This document shows, one piece after another, positions 1-9,700 of a stretch of DNA of 64,000 nucleotides. The stretch is taken from the NCBI RefSeq assembly GCF_014163735.1, contig NZ_JACJDV010000012.1:1-64000 (forward strand). The letters are read 5' to 3'. The DNA comes from Shewanella sp. SR44-3. Lineage in GTDB: Bacteria > Pseudomonadota > Gammaproteobacteria > Enterobacterales > Shewanellaceae. A program made the position numbers and the translations under genes. A model generated the notes under the pieces. It was not told where the DNA came from and made no database searches. It saw only the letters and a program-made list of their open reading frames with translations. The first letter of the stretch is position 1; every line of letters begins with the position of its first letter.

Positions 1-52
1 TCATCATGCATATACACAAACATGCTGATTTTTTTATCTAAATGGCAACACT

Positions 53-181
53 GAGGCTAATGAGAGGGTGTTGGACTAAATGGCTCGAGTGCGTGAGCAG
101 CAGGGATGCTGCGCCCGAGCCCACAAGGACGTGTTGACGGCGTCAGTCGGGACGTTAGTCCAATGGACGAGTTCACCTTAC
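53..181. repeat. Structured intergenic repeat, copy 1
   Basis: One of two related elements of about 130-150 bp at the window start. An outer stem is formed by TTGGACTAA (71-79) and its exact reverse complement TTAGTCCAA (155-163). Inside it TGGCTCG (81-87) can pair with CGAGCCCA (116-123), and CAGCA/TGCTG (98-102/107-111) makes a small hairpin. An open frame of 61 codons on the + strand runs through it but has no ribosome-binding site and is most likely spurious. The family is unknown to me by name; it looks like a dispersed genomic repeat or a structured RNA. Confidence 0.7.
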
Positions 182-296
182 CGCGAATCACAATACTACA
201 AACAAGCTTTGGGGCAAAAACGCGTTAAACTCCGGCCAAAGTTTATCAATGATCTGCTCAATTAATGCCTGTTGATTAAAGCTAAACGGTAACGCA

Positions 297-447
297 GAGG
301 CCAATAAGAGGCTGTTGGACTAAATGGCTCGAGTCTATTTCTTGAATGAGGCTGCAGGGATGCTGCGCCCGAGCCCATAGGGGCCTTCTTACCAATAAGA
401 ATACGGCGTCACACGAGACGTTAGCCCAATGGTCGAGGTCACCTTGC
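297..447. repeat. Structured intergenic repeat, copy 2
   Basis: Second copy of the element at 53-181, in the same orientation. It shares the blocks GTTGGACTAAATGGCTCGAG and GGGATGCTGCGCCCGAGCCC and the closing segment around TTAGCCCAATGG. The spacers between the blocks differ in length and sequence while the stem-forming blocks are kept. The outer stem has one changed base (TTAGCCCAA, 421-429), which is an A-C mismatch in a + strand RNA but a G-U wobble in a - strand RNA. Between the copies (182-296) there is about 115 bp of non-repeated DNA. Confidence 0.7.
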
Positions 448-491
448 AACTAATCAATTACTCAAATACTTAGTCCATAATCGAGGCTTGT

Positions 492-818
492 TTATATAGC
501 CTGGAGTGCATCAAGGCTGATAAAGACTAAGGACAGCAGCATCAAGTTGGGTAGCTGTTTGGCTTTGTAGTTGAGGCTTAATACCACAAGTAGCGCAGCT
601 AGGGTGCACAGTCCCATGTAGATCACACTGCCGTAGGCTACACCTTGAGTGTTGATGCAAAAAGCATAACCCAAACATAAGCTGGTCCAGGCAACAAGGC
701 GAAATAGCTTAGACCCTAATGGTTTGATAGGGCGGGAGAACACCTCTCTGAAATGACCAAACATGGCCAGTGAAAAGCAGCAAAAGCTAAGGTAACAAGC
801 AAGCAGTAGGCTGAGCAT
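492..818 (-). CDS. DUF3325 small membrane protein
   Basis: A 108-residue, very hydrophobic protein with three or four predicted membrane segments, matching the size and composition of DUF3325 proteins. These typically follow a PepSY-TM protein in iron/siderophore uptake loci; their molecular role is not known. I chose the ATG at 816-818 because AGGAGG lies about 8 bases upstream and the stop codon of the PepSY gene is only one base away, so the two are surely co-transcribed and probably translationally coupled. Last gene of the three-gene - strand operon. Confidence 0.75.
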   Translation of the reverse strand: MLSLLLACYLSFCCFSLAMFGHFREVFSRPIKPLGSKLFRLVAWTSLCLGYAFCINTQGVAYGSVIYMGLCTLAALLVVLSLNYKAKQLPNLMLLSLVFISLDALQAI

Positions 819-819
819 G

Positions 820-2598
820 TTATTGACCTCCTGGGCTTGCTGTTTCAATAACAGCATTCGCATCAGTACTAGCATCAGTACTAGCATCAGTACTAGTATC
901 AGTACTTGGCATAACCTGTGTGTTCATGTGAATTGCAGTGCGATTTTTCCTAGGAATAACGGCTTTATCAGTGGCTTTAACTGCGGCTTTGTTGTGGCAT
1001 TTGATTGCTGCAAAACTCAGTGCGAGAGCGAAAATGAGGCTCATCAGATCGAAACCTACTAACACCCATTGGCCAGTGGCGATATTATCGAACAGGTGTT
1101 GGCTTGATGTGAGGCCATTGAGTAGCGGCAGCATGGCAAAGGCCAGTGCAGTGAAGGCAAGCACGGTGCGCCACATTTGAAGCCCTGTGCTGATCAGCGC
1201 GCATAAACCAACTACACCTAGTCCGATAAAAAAGCTATCCACTTCTAATTGCGCTCGGCCGTCAAGTTGCGGGGCAAGTAAGCGATTCGCATAGAAAAAC
1301 GCTGCTGTGCCAAGGGGCAGGCCTGCGATAAAGGTTAAGTTTAACCCTTCAACTAAGCGCAGCCCTAAGCTGGCTTTGTGGCCTTGGGCTATGTTCTTGG
1401 CTTGCTTTTGACGGATTTTAACCGCCCAAAGTACAGTACCCGTGGCTATCATGGCGCAGCCCATTAGGCCGCAAATAAAGAATATTATTCTAAGCACGGG
1501 CTCAGAGAAGCGTGCGGTATGCAGCGCCATAAAGGTGTCATGGGTTGCCTTGCTGGCTGACACTTGATCAAACGGTTTGCTAATGAGCTCACCAGTAAAG
1601 GGATTGAGGATCCAAGGAATGCGTTTATCCGTGACTTCTTTGGCAAGATCGGGGTAGACGTTCACTTTGGCATCTGGGCTTTGGGGCTGGCTGATAACAA
1701 TCTGCTTGATGGGCTTATGGGCTAAGTGTCGCTCAATTGATGGCAATAGCTGGCTTAATACATAAACTTGGTCCACTTGTTGGCGGTTAAGCTTCGCTGA
1801 ATTTACATCTTCTGAGCCTAAGTTTATTGGCTCAAAGGTTTGCACTTGCTCGCTGGCGGCTTGGCTTCTGAATGCGCGCACTTTCTCATTGCTATCTTTG
1901 CCATCGAAGGCTGTCATTATTCCCCAAGGCATAAACATCATCATAAAGGTCACAAGGCCGGTGTAGGTGATCATTAAGTGATAAGGCAGTGCCAGTACGG
2001 CAGTGACATTGTGACCATCGAGCCAAGAACGTGGCCCTTTGTTGACCCTAAAGCTAAAGAAGTCTTTAAAGATACGTTTATGGATAACAATACCGCTGAG
2101 TAGCGCCAACAGCATAAATAGACTGCACAGGCCCACCAGCCAGCGGGCGGCAATCACAGGGAGATAGTGTAAGTCGAAATGTAAACGGTAGAAAAAGTCA
2201 CCCCCACGGGAGCTGCGTTTATCCGTGATAACGGTTTGGTTATCGGCACTCAATATTTCTTCAGTAAAGGTGCCCCTGCGTCTTGGCTCTTTGGCGGCGT
2301 CTTGCCAGCCATAACTTAAGTAAGGATGGCGACTGCTGGGCAGCGAAATAAACCAGCTATCGGCATTGGCGGCTTTTTGTTGCAGTAATTGCTGCACTTT
2401 ATCCAGCTGTGGCTTGAGGTTTTGCGGCGTTTGCTGCTGCAATACTCCTTGATGAAGCTCAGGCGCGGTCCAGATTGAAATATCATGGCGAAAATAGCTT
2501 AAGCTGCCAGCATAAAAAATAATTAATAACACCCAGCAGACTAACAGCCCAACCCAAGTGTGCAGCCAAGTCATGGAACGAAAAAAAGTGTCTTTCAT
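820..2598 (-). CDS. PepSY-associated TM (iron-regulated) membrane protein
   Basis: A 592-residue inner-membrane protein. A first membrane helix (about residues 13-35) is followed by a long periplasmic PepSY-like region, further helices (near 150-170 and 205-225), a second soluble stretch, and three or four C-terminal helices. This is the PepSY_TM architecture found next to TonB siderophore receptors and often proposed to take part in ferric-siderophore reduction or iron release; that role is inferred from the family. The extreme C-terminus has a repeated S-T-D-A/T tract (near residues 565-580) encoded by 12-bp tandem repeats. It sits between DUF3649 and DUF3325 genes. No siderophore receptor lies within the window, so the substrate cannot be named. 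Confidence 0.8.
   Translation of the reverse strand: MKDTFFRSMTWLHTWVGLLVCWVLLIIFYAGSLSYFRHDISIWTAPELHQGVLQQQTPQNLKPQLDKVQQLLQQKAANADSWFISLPSSRHPYLSYGWQDAAKEPRRRGTFTEEILSADNQTVITDKRSSRGGDFFYRLHFDLHYLPVIAARWLVGLCSLFMLLALLSGIVIHKRIFKDFFSFRVNKGPRSWLDGHNVTAVLALPYHLMITYTGLVTFMMMFMPWGIMTAFDGKDSNEKVRAFRSQAASEQVQTFEPINLGSEDVNSAKLNRQQVDQVYVLSQLLPSIERHLAHKPIKQIVISQPQSPDAKVNVYPDLAKEVTDKRIPWILNPFTGELISKPFDQVSASKATHDTFMALHTARFSEPVLRIIFFICGLMGCAMIATGTVLWAVKIRQKQAKNIAQGHKASLGLRLVEGLNLTFIAGLPLGTAAFFYANRLLAPQLDGRAQLEVDSFFIGLGVVGLCALISTGLQMWRTVLAFTALAFAMLPLLNGLTSSQHLFDNIATGQWVLVGFDLMSLIFALALSFAAIKCHNKAAVKATDKAVIPRKNRTAIHMNTQVMPSTDTSTDASTDASTDANAVIETASPGGQ
862..908. repeat. 12-bp tandem repeat in PepSY gene
   Basis: About four copies of the 12-mer CATCAGTACTAG near the 3' end of the PepSY-TM gene. 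They encode a run of Ser-Thr-Asp-Ala/Thr. The unit is a multiple of three, so copy-number change would alter protein length without a frameshift. Confidence 0.75.
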
Positions 2599-2611
2599 AA
2601 TTAATCTCTTA

Positions 2612-2645
2612 ACTCGTAAATAGGTTAATTAACCTATTTACGAGT
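2612..2645. repeat. Perfect 34-bp palindrome
   Basis: The 17-base arm ACTCGTAAATAGGTTAA is followed directly by its exact reverse complement, with no loop. It lies between the DUF3649 gene and the PepSY-TM gene, ending 13 bases before the PepSY start codon on the - strand. As RNA it would form a long hairpin immediately 5' of the PepSY ribosome-binding region. There is no T-run after it, so it is not a standard terminator; it may be an operator, an attenuator or an RNA-processing site. Confidence 0.85.
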
Positions 2646-2686
2646 CTTTTGTGGTGTTCTAATCGTGATGAATTAATAGCGATGAG

Positions 2687-2983
2687 CTAATTGTGGTGAA
2701 CTAGCAGCGCCAAAGCGGAAAAGCTGCCACCAAGCAGCAATACAAGCGCCCAAGCGAGGGCGACCCGCTTAACGCTAAATACCCAGATGGCAAACAGGGC
2801 ATAGATAATAAAGGCGCTCATCATGGCCACGATGCTGCTGTCTGTGGTGGGCAGGGGTAATGCCACCGCCATGAGGGCGCTGGCAGACGCCGCGACAAAA
2901 TAACCACCGAAGAGCGCCGCCATGGTGCGCAGCAGCAAGGATAATTGAGAGGAAAACAGCAGTTGCCGCCATGAAATAGACAT
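2687..2983 (-). CDS. DUF3649 small membrane protein
   Basis: A roughly 98-residue protein with three predicted membrane helices, consistent with DUF3649, whose members commonly precede PepSY-TM and DUF3325 genes in iron-uptake operons. First gene of this - strand operon. The start is uncertain: an ATG at 2983 and an in-frame GTG at 2992 are both possible and neither has a clear Shine-Dalgarno sequence. Function unknown; the family assignment rests on size, hydrophobicity and neighbours. Confidence 0.65.
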   Translation of the reverse strand: MSISWRQLLFSSQLSLLLRTMAALFGGYFVAASASALMAVALPLPTTDSSIVAMMSAFIIYALFAIWVFSVKRVALAWALVLLLGGSFSALALLVHHN

Positions 2984-3100
2984 CAATGACACAGAGCAGG
3001 ACCTAAGACTAAAAATGACAAGCCGATATTCTACAGCAATGAAATCAATTGAGAACTGTTTTTATTCGTATTACTTGCGTTGAGCGCACTTTATATTACT

Positions 3101-3154
3101 GTTACTTGGGTTACTTGGGTTACTTGAGTTACTTGAGTTGCATGAGTTGCTTGA
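3101..3154. repeat. 9-bp tandem repeat array
   Basis: Six copies of a 9-mer: GTTACTTGG twice, GTTACTTGA twice, then GTTGCATGA and GTTGCTTGA. It lies in the 255-bp gap between the ddl terminator and the DUF3649 gene, so it is non-coding and upstream of the DUF3649-PepSY-DUF3325 operon. Apart from this array and the terminator I see nothing else certain in the gap. Confidence 0.85.
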
Positions 3155-3203
3155 GATGTATGGGGCAGTAGGATTTGGAACATCATGATTTAAGGCGTAA
3201 ACA

Positions 3204-3244
3204 AAAAGCGCCAGTCTCAAACTTATGTGAGACTGGCGCTTTTG
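3204..3244 (-). terminator. Terminator of ddl
   Basis: A 13-bp perfect stem AGCGCCAGTCTCA/TGAGACTGGCGCT with an 8-base loop, followed on the - strand by a T-run. It sits a few bases after the ddl stop codon. Confidence 0.9.
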
Positions 3245-3247
3245 CCG

Positions 3248-4255
3248 TTAACGGCCGAGTTGCTGGCTTATCACATCGCTCAAGTACTCAGTGAAGTCAT
3301 GACCGTGATTTTGCAGCATTTTAGGGAACATGGATATAGGGGTTAGCCCAGGGAAGGTATTGATTTCATTTAGTAATATTTCATTATCTTGAGTTAAGAA
3401 AAAATCAATACGGGATAAATGGCGCAGCTTCATGCCTTTAAATGCCTTGATGGCATAGTTTTGGATCTGCAGGCTGAGTTCTGGCGACAAATTGCTGGCG
3501 ACCACATCGGTGCGCGCTTTGGAATCTTTGGCGTATTTTTCATCGAAACTATAAAAGTTATTGGTGTCACAGATGATTTCACCGGGCAAGGTGGCGATGA
3601 TTTCGCCCTGATATTCATATACTGCCACTTCAAGCTCACGGGCCTTAATGGTTTTTTCTACCACCACATAAGGCGCATAGCCGAAGGCCTCTTCCAGTAC
3701 CTTAGCGATATTGTCACGTACATCGACCTTGTAGCAGCCCACAGATGAGCCTTGAGAGGCGGCTTTGATAAACACTGAGCCCCAAGTGTCGAAGGCGGCT
3801 TGGGTTTGGGCAATGGCGTCTTGGTCAAATTGATGCAAGAAAATGTACGGAGTATTGGGCACACCTAAGGCACTGAACCACATCTTGGCGGTGATCTTAT
3901 TGAAACAGTTGCTGGATGCTTCAGATTCACAACCAAAATAGGGCAGTTGAATTAAGTTGAAGTAAGACTGAATGTCGCCGGTTTCACCGGGGAACCCGTG
4001 AATACAGGGGATGACATAATCCACCGCCCAAGGTGCGATGCTAGCGTCTTCGAAGCGGATCTCGCGGCGATTGGTGAGTGAGCACAAGTCGCCATTTTCT
4101 GTATGATAGTGCCCCTGTTTATCTAAGGTGAGTTTAAGCACAGAAAATTGCTCAGATTTGGCTAAGGACGTCTCAAAAAAACGCGCCGACATCAATGAAA
4201 TATCGTGTTCGGCGCCGCCGCCACCACAAAGTAGCAGCACATTAATCTTAGCCAT
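3248..4255 (-). CDS. ddl: D-alanine--D-alanine ligase
   Basis: A 335-residue ATP-grasp enzyme that joins two D-alanines for peptidoglycan precursor synthesis in the cytoplasm. Visible signatures are the N-terminal glycine-rich loop ([14 protein letters not shown], residues 7-20), the central [11 protein letters not shown] nucleotide-binding segment, and the C-terminal [16 protein letters not shown] segment that binds Mg-ATP and the second D-Ala. Length is normal for the family. It stands alone, with its own terminator, rather than in the division/cell-wall (dcw) cluster, which suggests the DdlA-like stand-alone paralogue; the sequence alone does not settle A versus B type. Confidence 0.93.
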   Translation of the reverse strand: MAKINVLLLCGGGGAEHDISLMSARFFETSLAKSEQFSVLKLTLDKQGHYHTENGDLCSLTNRREIRFEDASIAPWAVDYVIPCIHGFPGETGDIQSYFNLIQLPYFGCESEASSNCFNKITAKMWFSALGVPNTPYIFLHQFDQDAIAQTQAAFDTWGSVFIKAASQGSSVGCYKVDVRDNIAKVLEEAFGYAPYVVVEKTIKARELEVAVYEYQGEIIATLPGEIICDTNNFYSFDEKYAKDSKARTDVVASNLSPELSLQIQNYAIKAFKGMKLRHLSRIDFFLTQDNEILLNEINTFPGLTPISMFPKMLQNHGHDFTEYLSDVISQQLGR

Positions 4256-4428
4256 GATAACTCCTAAAAGTAAAACCTAGGGCCAGAAAAAGCCAAGCTT
4301 GGGCCCCTAAAAAAAGTGTGCCTATGATAATGAGCCTATGGCAGCTAAAGCAATAGCGCCGCGTTAAGTTTTCATCAATTATTGCCCGCTTTTTGCAAGA
4401 AATATTGAGTCACGTTAACGCTATGGTA

Positions 4429-6795
4429 TTAGGCTTCCCATAAGCGCCGCGCAAGTCCCGAGGCCCTTAAAGTCACTTGGCGGCTGGCTCGCTCAAACAC
4501 AGGCTGGCTTCCCAAGCAATAAAATTGTGCTTTAGCGCGAGTTATCGCGGTATAGAGCAGTTCTTTAGTGAGCAATTGCCATTGGGCTGTGCTGGGCTTT
4601 GGCGGCAGCACAAAGCTCACCTTGGCAAATTCACTGCCCTGACTCTTATGCACTGTCATGGCATAACAAGTATCGTGACTTGGCAGGCGCGCGGGCTGAA
4701 CCTTAAGCACGCTGCCATCGGCCTTGATAAAGTGTGCCATCAAGCGAGTGGGTTGATCTTTGTCTTGTAAAATCAGCCCGATATCGCCATTGAACAGTCC
4801 TAAATTGTAGTCGTTACTGGCGATAATAATGGGCCTTCCAAGATAGAACTCTTGTTTGGGGTCAATAAGTTTGCGCTGTTTTAGGGCTTGGGTCAGGGCT
4901 GCATTAATGCCATCGACACCAAACTCACCGGCGCGCATGGCGCATAAAATCCGGTATTGATTAAAGCTGTCGATAATGGTCTTGGGGCTATGAAGCGCAC
5001 TGGCATCAGTTATCTCAAATTGGCGCTTATTGTCTGCAATTAAGCTTAGATAATCACCATAGGCAGACACGGATAGTGCCAGCAAGGCGTCTTTTCCTTG
5101 AGCAGAGTTTGCATCTGTGTGGTGCTCAAACCAGTTAAGCTCCTGATGTTGTTGCTGCCACACTTGCCTGATGGCCTTAATATCGGCGCGATTCACCGCT
5201 GCGGCCAAAAGACCAATGCCGGCATCGCCTTTAAATCGGTGGCTGTGAAACAAGATGCACAAGTTATCCCCAAGTCTGGCTTGTGGGTGAATATATCTTG
5301 TTAGTTTTTCCCCCGTTAATGCCTCAAGCAATAGCGCTTGTTCATGAGAATAACGCATCTGCCATTGCACCGCACTCGAGGTTGGCGCCTTAAGGCCTGC
5401 GCAAATATCCGCTAACACGGCGCCGGCTTCCACTGAGGCCAATTGGTCTTGATCCCCAAGTAAAATCAGCCGCGCATCTTTAGGTAGGGCACTTAACAAC
5501 TTGTGCATCATAGGTAAATCAACCATGGAGGCTTCATCCACCACCAATAAATCTAGCCTAAGGGGATTATGCTCATCATGCCTAAACTTGTGGGAATGAG
5601 GGATAACCCCCAATAAACGGTGCAAGGTCGAGGCCTCTTCTGGAATAAGGCTAAGGGAGTCGATTAACTGCTTAAGGGCTAACTGGCTGCTTGAGTCTGG
5701 GCTCACATTCTCAGTGTGGATGTCAGTTTGGTTTTCAGCGTCGGTGTGGTTTTCAGCCATAGTTTGGTTTTCAGCGATAGTATGGTCAAAGTCTAGGCTC
5801 ATCTGCCCTTGAGCCTGCTTCTTTGGCGGTGAACTTTGCCTAGATATCGTTGAAGCAGGAGAGCTGGCCGTTTGCTTAAGCTTCTGGGATAGAAAGTCAT
5901 GCAGCTTGGCTTTCGAGTCTTTAATGGATTCACTGAGGCGCGCCGCCGCTTTTCCAGTCGGAGCCACTAATTTAATGTTCATTGCTGACTGAGTTTGCAA
6001 TAACAGCAGTAACTTAGTCACTGTGGTGGTTTTACCCGTACCAGGGCCGCCGGTGATGACTGCTAAGGCCTTGGTGAGCGCGGTGGCGGTGGCGACTTTT
6101 TGCCAGTCTATCTGCGCCTTTTCAGCAGCGGGGAACAGGCAATCCAGTTGCTGACGCACTTGATTAAGCGTGCCTGCATCAAACGCATTGCTAGTCGCTA
6201 TGAGTTCGGTTTGCGCTAATCGATTGAGTTTATGGGCAACGTGGGTCTCAAAAAAGTGATACTTATTTAAGTAAAGGCAGCCTGTATCTAAGATAAGCGG
6301 GGTATTGTCGCCGGCTTGGCCAACGGCGCTAAATTGACTGAGTTGCTGTTCAAGCTCAGTTAAGCTTAAGTTAATGCTGCAAGAGGCGGGAGCGCGGTAG
6401 CACTCTTCCATCATAGGGTTAGCTAAATCTATTTGCGACAGCACTAAGCAGCTGTGTTGATTAGATAACTGCCGACTTAACAGCGCGCAGATGAGCATAA
6501 ATAGCTCAGCTTCTGGATTGTGCTTATCCAAACCTTCAATATCACAAAGGGACAAGGCAAAGTGTCTGTCAAGCGGCGTGAGTAAACGCAGCTCTTGCCA
6601 ATATTTAAGCCGCTCTCTTAAGCTTGGCATTATTTGAGCCTGAGTGTCGTGGCTTTGGGCAGTTTGAGTCTCTGCTGTTTGGTTCAGTGCAGTCTGCTTC
6701 AGTGCTATCTGCTTCAGAGCTATCTGTTTTAGAGCAGTCCGCCCCAATGCTATTGGCGTCAGCGCTATCATAGGCGGCGTTTTTTGCTTGGTCAT
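4429..6795 (-). CDS. recD: Exodeoxyribonuclease V subunit alpha (RecD helicase)
   Basis: A 788-residue 5'-3' SF1B helicase subunit of RecBCD, which processes double-strand breaks for recombination and degrades linear foreign DNA. Walker A is GGPGTGKT (residues 249-256), Walker B is in VVDEASMVDLPM, and the C-terminal TVHKSQGSEF is the conserved UvrD-like helicase motif. Its ATG overlaps the recB stop (ATGA, 6792-6795), so it is translationally coupled. It is larger than E. coli RecD (about 608 aa) because of a repetitive N-terminal extension (ALKQI/T repeats, residues 21-40) and a low-complexity insert of A-E-N-x-T units after Walker A. Confidence 0.95.
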   Translation of the reverse strand: MTKQKTPPMIALTPIALGRTALKQIALKQIALKQTALNQTAETQTAQSHDTQAQIMPSLRERLKYWQELRLLTPLDRHFALSLCDIEGLDKHNPEAELFMLICALLSRQLSNQHSCLVLSQIDLANPMMEECYRAPASCSINLSLTELEQQLSQFSAVGQAGDNTPLILDTGCLYLNKYHFFETHVAHKLNRLAQTELIATSNAFDAGTLNQVRQQLDCLFPAAEKAQIDWQKVATATALTKALAVITGGPGTGKTTTVTKLLLLLQTQSAMNIKLVAPTGKAAARLSESIKDSKAKLHDFLSQKLKQTASSPASTISRQSSPPKKQAQGQMSLDFDHTIAENQTMAENHTDAENQTDIHTENVSPDSSSQLALKQLIDSLSLIPEEASTLHRLLGVIPHSHKFRHDEHNPLRLDLLVVDEASMVDLPMMHKLLSALPKDARLILLGDQDQLASVEAGAVLADICAGLKAPTSSAVQWQMRYSHEQALLLEALTGEKLTRYIHPQARLGDNLCILFHSHRFKGDAGIGLLAAAVNRADIKAIRQVWQQQHQELNWFEHHTDANSAQGKDALLALSVSAYGDYLSLIADNKRQFEITDASALHSPKTIIDSFNQYRILCAMRAGEFGVDGINAALTQALKQRKLIDPKQEFYLGRPIIIASNDYNLGLFNGDIGLILQDKDQPTRLMAHFIKADGSVLKVQPARLPSHDTCYAMTVHKSQGSEFAKVSFVLPPKPSTAQWQLLTKELLYTAITRAKAQFYCLGSQPVFERASRQVTLRASGLARRLWEA
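5700..5790. repeat. Imperfect in-frame repeats in recD
   Basis: Degenerate copies of a unit built on TTTGGTTTTCAGC, 18-21 bases apart, encoding A-E-N-x-T-x units in an insert within the RecD ATPase domain. All steps are multiples of three. Confidence 0.6.
6680..6775. repeat. 15-bp tandem repeats at the recD 5' end
   Basis: Five to six imperfect copies of a 15-base unit like TTCAGTGCTATCTGC encode A-L-K-Q-I/T pentapeptide repeats in the RecD N-terminal extension, just after the start codon. Confidence 0.7.
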
Positions 6796-9700
6796 AGAGT
6801 TGAGCCCTTAAGGGGTTTTGCTACCTTAGTTTCACTGCTTGGCATGCTTTGACTGTCAACTTGAGCTTCAATTTTACTTTCGCCGTCACTAAAGAGGCTG
6901 TCCAGAGCCTTGATTAAGTCTAGCGATGGGCGATTAAAGAACACTCCCGTGCCTAAGTGTGTTGGGCTCATGCCGCGCAAAAACAAATAAAAACAGCCGC
7001 CTATGTGGGTGTCATAGTCATAACTTGGCAAGCGCAATTTAAGGTATCTGTGCAGGGCTAAGGTGTAGATGATGTACTGCAAATGATATTGATGCTCATC
7101 CATGGCCTTGGCCATATTAGCCATTTGATAATCCTCAAGGCTATGACCCAAATGATTAGACTTGTAATCGGCGATAAAGAATTGCCCTTGATATTCAAAG
7201 GTTAAATCGATAAAACCTTTGAGCATGCCCCTTAAGGTATCAAAGCTTAACTGCGCTTGATAACCATGGGATTGAAGCAGCTTATTGAGGGCAAGGCTGC
7301 CAAGGGCCGAAATCGGCAGGTAAAACTCCATTTCCACCTTGATTTTAGAAGGATTAAGCTCGGATAAGCTAAAACGCCTTTGCTGCTGACTTGCTGCAAA
7401 CTGGGTATTTCGTGGTGTTTGCTCAGGGAGCAGTAGCGGCGTAGTCACTACCTCTTGATACCAAGTGGTTAGTGGCTCAAGCCAAAGCTCTACATCAAAG
7501 CCATAGTGCACCATGGCATCCCTAATCGCATCACTCAGCTGGCTTTGATACTGGCTAAAGTCAAAGTTTTCTAACACTAAGTGCATAAAGCTACCGGCAT
7601 TGGCGCCGCGCTCGAAGCTGAATCTATCCAACGGCACTAATTCATCCTGCGGAGCTGGCTCATATAGGGGCGCAGGCGCTAGTGGCTTATCAGCTAAATG
7701 CGCTGACACAGTCTCATGAGCCTCTTGCTCAGTAAAGTGTAGCGTGAGCTCGTCGGTGAATTCTTCATCATCGGCGCCTGGGCTCACTTTTTCGTGGGCT
7801 TGATGCTTAACTAAACCTGAATAACTGCCCACACGCCAAGGGGTTTGATAACCGCGAGTTAAGGTTTTTGGGGCTAAGTGATGGTCATTATCGTCATTAT
7901 TTGCTAACACTTGGGTGTCAGGATTATCACTCACTAAGCTCACTTCGATGGCAGGAATATCAGCGGTTATCGCCTGCACCGCCCCTTGAATAAAACTAAA
8001 GTCGACTTTTTTATCCTTGGCGCCAAGTAGATAGCCTATACCGGTTTCTGCCAATTGGCTGCTAACGCCGCCTTTGAGCTGGCGGCATTGATTGGCTATG
8101 TATAAATAACAGCGAAACACAGGCCGAGTCAGCGCGACATATAGCAGGCGTAAATCTTCGGCTAAATGGGCTTGCTGATAGCTTTCAAGGCCTTCATCTG
8201 TGTCGTGAATATCCCAAATCAATTGACCCTCTTTATGATAAAGAATGGGGCTTGGGCGACGGTTACTGCCCCTTGCTAAGCTCACAAATGGCACAAAGCA
8301 CACTGGGTATTCTAGGCCCTTACTCTTATGAATCGTGACGATTTGCACTAGGTTTTGCTCACTTTCAAGCCTTAATTGCTGCTCATCTGTGGTATTAGCG
8401 GCAATCAGTTGTTGCTCAAACCAATTGATAAGGGCAGCGCTGCCATCGAGCTCAGTGGCTTTTTGTTGCAGTAATTCACACAGATGGCGAAAATCTGTTA
8501 GCCTGCGCTCCCCTGAGGCCAGCTCTGATGGCTGAGTTTCATCTTGCTCGGTATCAAACTCAGTTGCCGATGTTGACTGAGGCGCGGCGCTATTGTTGTG
8601 TGAATCGTTGTGTGAATCGTTAGCTGAGCCTTTGGCTAAAAAGTCTTTCGTTGAGCCTTTGGCTAAAAATCTTGGGATCAAACCACTCCAATTAGCCAGT
8701 GCCAACAGGGCGGGCATCACTCCTTGGCGTTGCCACAATTGGTGCCAATGATAAAATTGGCTGAGCAGTGTCTGACGACTGTCTTCATCCTGATTAAAAC
8801 TGTGAATTTGCAGCGCATCATAGCCCATCAATTCGGTGGCAAGGCCGGCTCTGAGTAAGCGCTCATCTTTGGGGTTGGCTAATGCCCGCAGCAGTAGCAG
8901 TAATTCCCGCGCCTCTAAGGTGTCGAACACGCTATCGCGGCTTAAAAACACCGCCCCTATCTGGCGGGCATTAAGGGCAGCTTTAATCACAGCCGCTTCA
9001 TTCCTGTCACGAACCAATACCGCGATATCTTTGGCTTTCAAGGGGCGCGGCGGCTTATTGGACTCGCTTAACTGACATTCACCTTGCTGAGATTGTGTCA
9101 ATAATTGACGGATTTCACTGGCTGCATCGGCGGCTAAGTGCTGCCTTGCTTGGGTCTTGTTAAGCCCAAATTCAGCGTCTTCGGCCAGCAACTTTATTTG
9201 CAGCGCAGCCTTTGATATCTGAGCGCCAATCAGTTGTTTCTCTGCCGCCGAGCTAGGGGTTTTTACACTATCAAAAGGGATCGCCTGATTGATAAAGGGA
9301 TCCTTATGTTGGGCAAATAAGCGATTCACCCCGAGCACCAGATTTTCACTGGAGCGAAAGTTAGTGGCCAAGTTGTAATGGGCCGGGGTCTGGTTTCTTG
9401 CTTGAATATAAGTGTGAATATCGGCGCCGCGAAAGGCATAAATCGCCTGTTTGGGATCGCCAATCATCAATAAGCTTAAGCCCGTTTTTGGGCTAGCTTC
9501 GAGGTGTTGCTCCTCACTTGACGCCTTGCCATACACTTGGCTGAAAATGTTAAATTGCAGCGGATCGGTATCTTGGAATTCATCGATAAGCGCTACAGGA
9601 AAGCGCTGGCCAATGGCGCTTGCCAAGGTATCAGGGTTGGCATCTAAGGCGCTGGCAAGATTTGACAATAAATCATCGGGAGCCATTAAATTACGTTGAT

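Noticed and set aside
80-265. 61-codon open frame on + across the first structured repeat
   Set aside because: No ribosome-binding site; it runs through repeat stem sequences that are not kept in frame in the second copy.
2993-3060. Possible Fur box upstream of the DUF3649 operon (around TTGAGAACTGTTTTTATTC)
   Set aside because: Too few matches to a Fur consensus to call, although the operon type is often iron regulated.
4279-4318. Candidate recD terminator (CCAAGCTTGG followed by T-rich sequence on the - strand)
   Set aside because: Short stem and imperfect U-run; recD and ddl may be read as one transcript.
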